From Flavobacteriales bacterium (GTDB lineage: Bacteria; Bacteroidota; Bacteroidia; Flavobacteriales_D; Crocinitomicaceae): a DNA stretch of 9,797 nucleotides. The stretch lies in NCBI GenBank assembly GCA_947461185.1, contig CANHJY010000052.1, positions 1 through 9,797 of the forward strand. Reading direction: 5' to 3'. The translations under genes were made by a program, and so were the position numbers. This document shows, piece after piece, positions 6,261 to 9,797 of this stretch (the first letter of the stretch is position 1; every line of letters starts with the position of its first letter). A model generated the notes under the pieces. That model saw nothing but the letters and a program-made list of their open reading frames with translations. It was not told where the DNA came from and did no database searches.

Positions 6261-7292
6261 TTAGAAGTGTCTCCAGCCTTGCGCTTTTAATTCCAAAGCA
6301 GACCCTTGCTTGTCAATATAGTAAATCCCATCTTTTTCATGCGTAATATGACCGATTATTGTAAAATTGGGGTTCGTGTTTATTTTATCAAAATCACTTT
6401 GATTAATGGTAAAGAGTAGTTCATAGTCCTCTCCGCCATTCAATGCACAGGTACTTGGATCTAAATTGAAATCGAGAGCTGTTAGGGAAGTTTTTGCATC
6501 AATAGGGATCTTTTCATCATAAATATGACAACCTACTTTACTTTGTGTGCATAAATGGATAATCTCTGAAGCCAAACCATCTGAAATATCAATCATTGCA
6601 GTTGGCTGAACTTCTAAATCTTTCAATATTTTATTTACATCAGCACGCGCTTCAGGTTTCAATTGCCTTTGAATGATATAGTCATGCCCGTCGAGATCTG
6701 GCTGAATGCTTGGATTTGACTTAAAAACTTCTTTTTCACGCTCTAAAACTTGAAGCCCCATGTATGCACCACCTAAATCACCTGTTACTACCAATAAGTC
6801 ATATTCTTTCGCACCATTTCTATAGGTAATTTCATCCTTTTGGGCATGTCCAATTACCGTAATCGTTAATACGAGACCAGAAATAGAGCTCGTAGTATCC
6901 CCTCCAATTAAATCAACTTGATAAGTATCACAAGCAGCTTTAATGCCCTCATACAATTCCTCTAATGCTTCAACAGGAAATTTACTCGAAACTGCTAAAG
7001 AAACTGTTATTTGTGTTGCTTTACCATTCATTGCGCAGATATCAGAAACATTAACTGCCACAGCCTTATATCCTAAATGCTTTAAGGGCGTATACATCAA
7101 ACTGAAATGAATACCTTCAATTAAGGTATCAGTGGATACCAATAAAGCTTCATTTTCACTTTTGTCTATAACTGCGGCATCATCACCAATACCTTTTAAT
7201 GTGGTCGGATTCGAATACTGAAAGTCCTTGGTGAGATGTTGGATTAATCCGAATTCGCCAAGTTTTTCAATGCCGGTTGTTTTATCTTCCAT
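6261..7292 (-). CDS. thiL: Thiamine-monophosphate kinase
   Basis: Phosphorylates thiamine monophosphate with ATP to thiamine diphosphate, the last step of cofactor synthesis, in the cytoplasm. The 343-residue product shows the AIR synthase/ThiL family motifs in order: GIGDDAAV (34-41), STDTLIEGIHF (53-63), NVSDICAMNG (81-90), GGDTTSS (130-136), TGDLGGAYMGL (170-180), LKPEAR (211-216), DISDGL (235-240) and NGGEDYELLF (285-294). It ends with GWRHF. The conserved acidic metal- and phosphate-binding residues are all there, so it should be active. An upstream in-frame TTG at 7301 would add three residues; I chose ATG at 7292 because a perfect -7 element lies at 7320-7313 and MEDKT is a typical ThiL beginning. 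No thiamine riboswitch is seen upstream: the gap to the kinase gene is only 65 bases. Its 3' end faces the hydrolase gene, 21 bases away, with no clear hairpin between. Confidence 0.96.
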   Translation of the reverse strand: MEDKTTGIEKLGEFGLIQHLTKDFQYSNPTTLKGIGDDAAVIDKSENEALLVSTDTLIEGIHFSLMYTPLKHLGYKAVAVNVSDICAMNGKATQITVSLAVSSKFPVEALEELYEGIKAACDTYQVDLIGGDTTSSISGLVLTITVIGHAQKDEITYRNGAKEYDLLVVTGDLGGAYMGLQVLEREKEVFKSNPSIQPDLDGHDYIIQRQLKPEARADVNKILKDLEVQPTAMIDISDGLASEIIHLCTQSKVGCHIYDEKIPIDAKTSLTALDFNLDPSTCALNGGEDYELLFTINQSDFDKINTNPNFTIIGHITHEKDGIYYIDKQGSALELKAQGWRHF

Positions 7293-7312
7293 TAATGTCA
7301 ATTTGAATCAGA

Positions 7313-7341
7313 CAAAGATAGATACTCAAGCTTAATAACAG
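7313..7341 (-). promoter_or_regulatory. Candidate promoter for thiL
   Basis: On the minus strand TATCTTTG (7320-7313) is a perfect TAnnTTTG -7 element. A CTG (7341-7339), one base off the -33 TTG, lies 18 bases before it. Transcription would start about 7305-7308, some 15 bases before the ATG at 7292. It would let thiL be expressed apart from the kinase gene upstream. Confidence 0.5.
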
Positions 7342-7357
7342 CTGTATAAGTTTAGAC

Positions 7358-9797
7358 TTATTTGTTTTGGAAAAATAAAGTACAGTAAAGCAGATTATTC
7401 TCAGCATTCAATTTTAATGAAGCATTATGCTCTTGGAGGATCGTTAGAATTAAATTCAGTTTTAACTTTTCTGTTGAATTGGCAGTATGTTCGGATGAAT
7501 AAATGATGTCATTCAAAAGCACATTATCGAGCATATGGTAAGGAAAATGTAAGGTGATATGTGTTGTGTTTTCATGAATTGTAGATTGTATATTGATTTT
7601 GGATTCAGCTGCTATTTTACAATGTGCACAAATAAAATGGATGAGTAAATTGAATAACTGTTCAATTTTTGATTCTTTTCCAAATAATACAGTCTTCGTA
7701 TCAATTAAATTGACCCAATAAAAATCAAAATCGATATGTTTATCAAGAACCTTTTGTATTAAATGATGCAGAGAAAACTCGCGTTTTAATTCAGATTCAT
7801 CATAATGATGAATAGATTTAATTTCATTAACTACCTGAATAACCGTTGAAATAGATTGCGACAAAGAATTGGAAAAACCATTAATCTGTTGAATGTTAAA
7901 AAGAAGGTTTAAAGCATGAAGTGGTGCATTTAATTGAGCAACTTCTTCTATTTCTTCTCTTGTTATTAATTGTGTTTTCAATAACCAATGTGATAAGTCA
8001 GGGTAGTTTTCTGGATTTTTAAAATAATCCTGAATTACATCTTCAATTTCTCTTATTTTCTTCGATTCTTCAAGACCAAATCTATGAATTGGGATTTTAC
8101 CGATTAAAACAGTTTTACGAACAAATTCAAGGTCACTGCGCGTCAATTCTGTTGAAGTAAACCCGTTACATGCTTCACCAATTTGGTTTATTATAGCTTC
8201 AACACCAGACTTTATAATTGCCATTGGCGTGTTTAATTCGTGCGCTACGCTTTTGGTTAATTCCCCAAAAATTGCCTTTTGTTCTTGTTCGAAGACAAGT
8301 CGAGCCAATTCTGTATTTTCCTTTGTTTTATTTCTTACTTCGTTCTCAAGGTTTGCATTCAATTGTATCAGTTCTACTTGTAGTTTTTCTTTTGCTTCTT
8401 GTTCGCTCAATTTGTCTATTCTATTCGCAACTAATTGAGAAACTGTAGTAAGTATTCTGAGATGCCGATCAGTGAAAAAGTTAATATCAGGGTGTTCTGA
8501 ATCAATAACGCCGATAACCTGATTATGACTAAATATCGGAACTGCTATTTCAGAAAGTCTTACTTCATCATCAATGATATATCTTGAATCCAGAGAAGTA
8601 TTGCCAATTTTTTCATGTCTTCCGGAAGATGCCACCGTTCCGACAATACCCTTCCCAATTTCTATTTTAATTGGATTAAAAATTTGACGTTCTGAAGGAT
8701 TTTTGGGGCCATGAGCCGCCTTTTGAATGAGAAATTGTTGATCATTATCAACCAAATAAACTACGCATTCATAAAACCCTAAATGAGCTATACAATTCTT
8801 TGTTAAACTCCAAAGAACGCCATCCACTGTATTTTCGTTAAATAGGGATTGTGCGAAAATATTGATTGTTTTTTCAGCTTCCAATTCTTCCCTTCGTTCA
8901 TCCTCAATTTGTAATTGAAAGGTAACATCATTTAAAAAAATCAATCCAAGATATTCATTAAGTTGATGTATTAAATTATAATTCGCTTTGAAAAATAGAG
9001 GTGAAGAAAGTTTGTTTCTAGTTCTCAATAGAAAATTTTTATTCACGACTTGGTCTGAATCAGAGAAGAGCTTTGCAATAAAATTTTTGAATTCACTTCC
9101 ATCTTCAAATTCCAAGTATTCGAAAATGAATTGATCTAGGTCGTCGTTTTCTTGTATTGAAAGTTTTTCCCAGAAAATTCGATTTGCTTTTTGGATTTTT
9201 CCCTCAATATTGATTAATACAACACCATCTGTGGCACTCTCCAAAATTGCCTCATTTGTTTTATCCTTTGTTTGCAATGCTGTAAAAGCACTTTCCAATT
9301 CAACTGTTCTTTCGTAAACTAAAGCTTCTAATTGATTTTTTTGATTTTGTAAATTATTGATTTCGTAACTGAATTGGATGCGTCTAATTTCCGAATCGTA
9401 TTTTTCGGAATTCATTCTTTCCTGGAGAGCATAAAAAATTTTATAATTCGACAATGCTCCCGTGGCATTTTCTATTTTTTCATAACAAATACCAAGTTCC
9501 TTAAATAAAGGTGCAGCGTCATCAGGGTATTTATCTATATCAATTTTCTCAGTTTCACCCTTGAGCATTGCAATTGCACTGGTATAATCACCTTCGCTAA
9601 TTTTTATTTTTGCTTTGTATAAACATATGGTGGGTAATAAACCCTGAAATTCAATTTCTCTAACATAATCCTCACTTTTACCTAGAAATAATTTACTTTT
9701 TTCAATATCATCAATAAAAAAGTAGGCCTCACCAAGATTACATGTTACAACCGCAAGCATTCTAAGATTGTCTTTTGGGGTTATTTCAAGACAGGAA
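7358..9797 (-). CDS. TPR-PAS-GAF sensor histidine kinase with degenerate ATP-binding domain (5' truncated)
   Basis: A soluble-looking signalling protein. The frame stays open past the ATG at 9760 to the window edge, and the upstream residues continue a TPR, so the true start is outside. Numbering from the 9760 ATG (800 residues): TPR-like helices 1-115; coiled coil about 120-168; PAS domain about 168-280; coiled coil 283-300; GAF domain about 300-450 (VYLVDND, GIVGTVASSGRH, VIGVIDSEHPDINFFTDRH); coiled coil 452-495; dimerisation/phospho-acceptor helix with intact H-box SVAHELNTP (504-512, His507). About 100 extra residues (525-628) separate this from the second helix (about 629-660). The last 106 residues occupy the ATP-binding domain but lack the N-box Asn and the Gly-rich G1 and G2 boxes. 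No transmembrane segment is visible in this part and no response regulator lies nearby. It probably receives or relays a signal with altered or no kinase activity. Domain calls are firm; the activity is inferred. Confidence 0.88.
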   Translation of the reverse strand, partial: SCLEITPKDNLRMLAVVTCNLGEAYFFIDDIEKSKLFLGKSEDYVREIEFQGLLPTICLYKAKIKISEGDYTSAIAMLKGETEKIDIDKYPDDAAPLFKELGICYEKIENATGALSNYKIFYALQERMNSEKYDSEIRRIQFSYEINNLQNQKNQLEALVYERTVELESAFTALQTKDKTNEAILESATDGVVLINIEGKIQKANRIFWEKLSIQENDDLDQFIFEYLEFEDGSEFKNFIAKLFSDSDQVVNKNFLLRTRNKLSSPLFFKANYNLIHQLNEYLGLIFLNDVTFQLQIEDERREELEAEKTINIFAQSLFNENTVDGVLWSLTKNCIAHLGFYECVVYLVDNDQQFLIQKAAHGPKNPSERQIFNPIKIEIGKGIVGTVASSGRHEKIGNTSLDSRYIIDDEVRLSEIAVPIFSHNQVIGVIDSEHPDINFFTDRHLRILTTVSQLVANRIDKLSEQEAKEKLQVELIQLNANLENEVRNKTKENTELARLVFEQEQKAIFGELTKSVAHELNTPMAIIKSGVEAIINQIGEACNGFTSTELTRSDLEFVRKTVLIGKIPIHRFGLEESKKIREIEDVIQDYFKNPENYPDLSHWLLKTQLITREEIEEVAQLNAPLHALNLLFNIQQINGFSNSLSQSISTVIQVVNEIKSIHHYDESELKREFSLHHLIQKVLDKHIDFDFYWVNLIDTKTVLFGKESKIEQLFNLLIHFICAHCKIAAESKINIQSTIHENTTHITLHFPYHMLDNVLLNDIIYSSEHTANSTEKLKLNLILTILQEHNASLKLNAENNLLYCTLFFQNK

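Noticed and set aside
7293..7301. TTG at 7301 as the thiL start.
   Set aside because: It adds only three residues, and the predicted transcript start would fall within a few bases of it; the ATG at 7292 fits the family start better.
7346..7361. Inverted repeat ATAAGT / ACTTAT over the kinase stop codon as a terminator.
   Set aside because: Six AT-rich base pairs with no T run after it; likely chance in AT-rich DNA.
8218..8448. Plus-strand open frames of about 70 codons opposite the kinase H-box and coiled coil region.
   Set aside because: They mirror low-complexity, Glu/Lys-rich coding on the other strand, giving Phe/Leu/Ser-rich translations. No initiation context is seen.
9758..9797. The ATG at 9760 as the real start of the kinase.
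   Set aside because: The frame remains open to the window edge and the preceding residues (LEITPKDNLR) read like the end of a TPR helix, so this is an internal Met.

Overview
The window is a stretch of AT-rich bacterial chromosome, most likely from a Bacteroidota member of the Flavobacteriales type. Three things point that way. There are almost no Shine-Dalgarno sequences. Promoter-like sites resemble the Bacteroidota TTG / TAnnTTTG consensus (4085-4113 and 7313-7341). The protein types (430-residue M24 aminopeptidase P, ThiL, a TPR-PAS-GAF histidine kinase, a short lipobox lipoprotein) are also typical of that phylum. I cannot fix genus or species. I see no tRNA, rRNA, CRISPR array, insertion sequence, integrase or phage gene.

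Layout. 1-1451 (+) is the C-terminal part of cobalamin-dependent methionine synthase (metH), cut by the window start and followed by two hairpins. 1452-1833 is a 382-base gap whose last 213 bases have only about 15% G+C. 1834-2295 (+) is ribonuclease HI (rnhA). It runs convergently, 7 bases apart, into a minus-strand group: an orphan small gene (3755-4066), a lipoprotein (3032-3664) and a class I amidotransferase-fold protein with degenerate catalytic motifs (2303-2995). Divergent from that group is a plus-strand pair, aminopeptidase P (4181-5473) and an alpha/beta hydrolase that apparently starts at TTG (5478-6239), 4 bases apart and probably co-transcribed. Convergent with the pair is thiL (6261-7292, -). 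Upstream of thiL and on the same strand is a large sensor histidine kinase (7358-9797, -), whose 5' end lies beyond the window.

How the genes work together. Most are housekeeping genes: methionine/methyl cycle, RNA:DNA hybrid removal, peptide turnover and thiamine diphosphate synthesis. They do not form one pathway. No complete new system is evident. The points worth a second look are two proteins that keep a fold but have lost catalytic residues. One is the histidine kinase, with an intact phospho-acceptor H-box but no recognisable N, G1 or G2 ATP-binding residues, plus an insertion in the dimerisation domain. The other is the amidotransferase-like protein, whose Cys elbow and His-Glu pair are altered. 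Smaller points are the obligatory non-ATG start of the hydrolase, a hairpin just before the amidotransferase-like start codon, and a tandem near-repeat upstream of rnhA.
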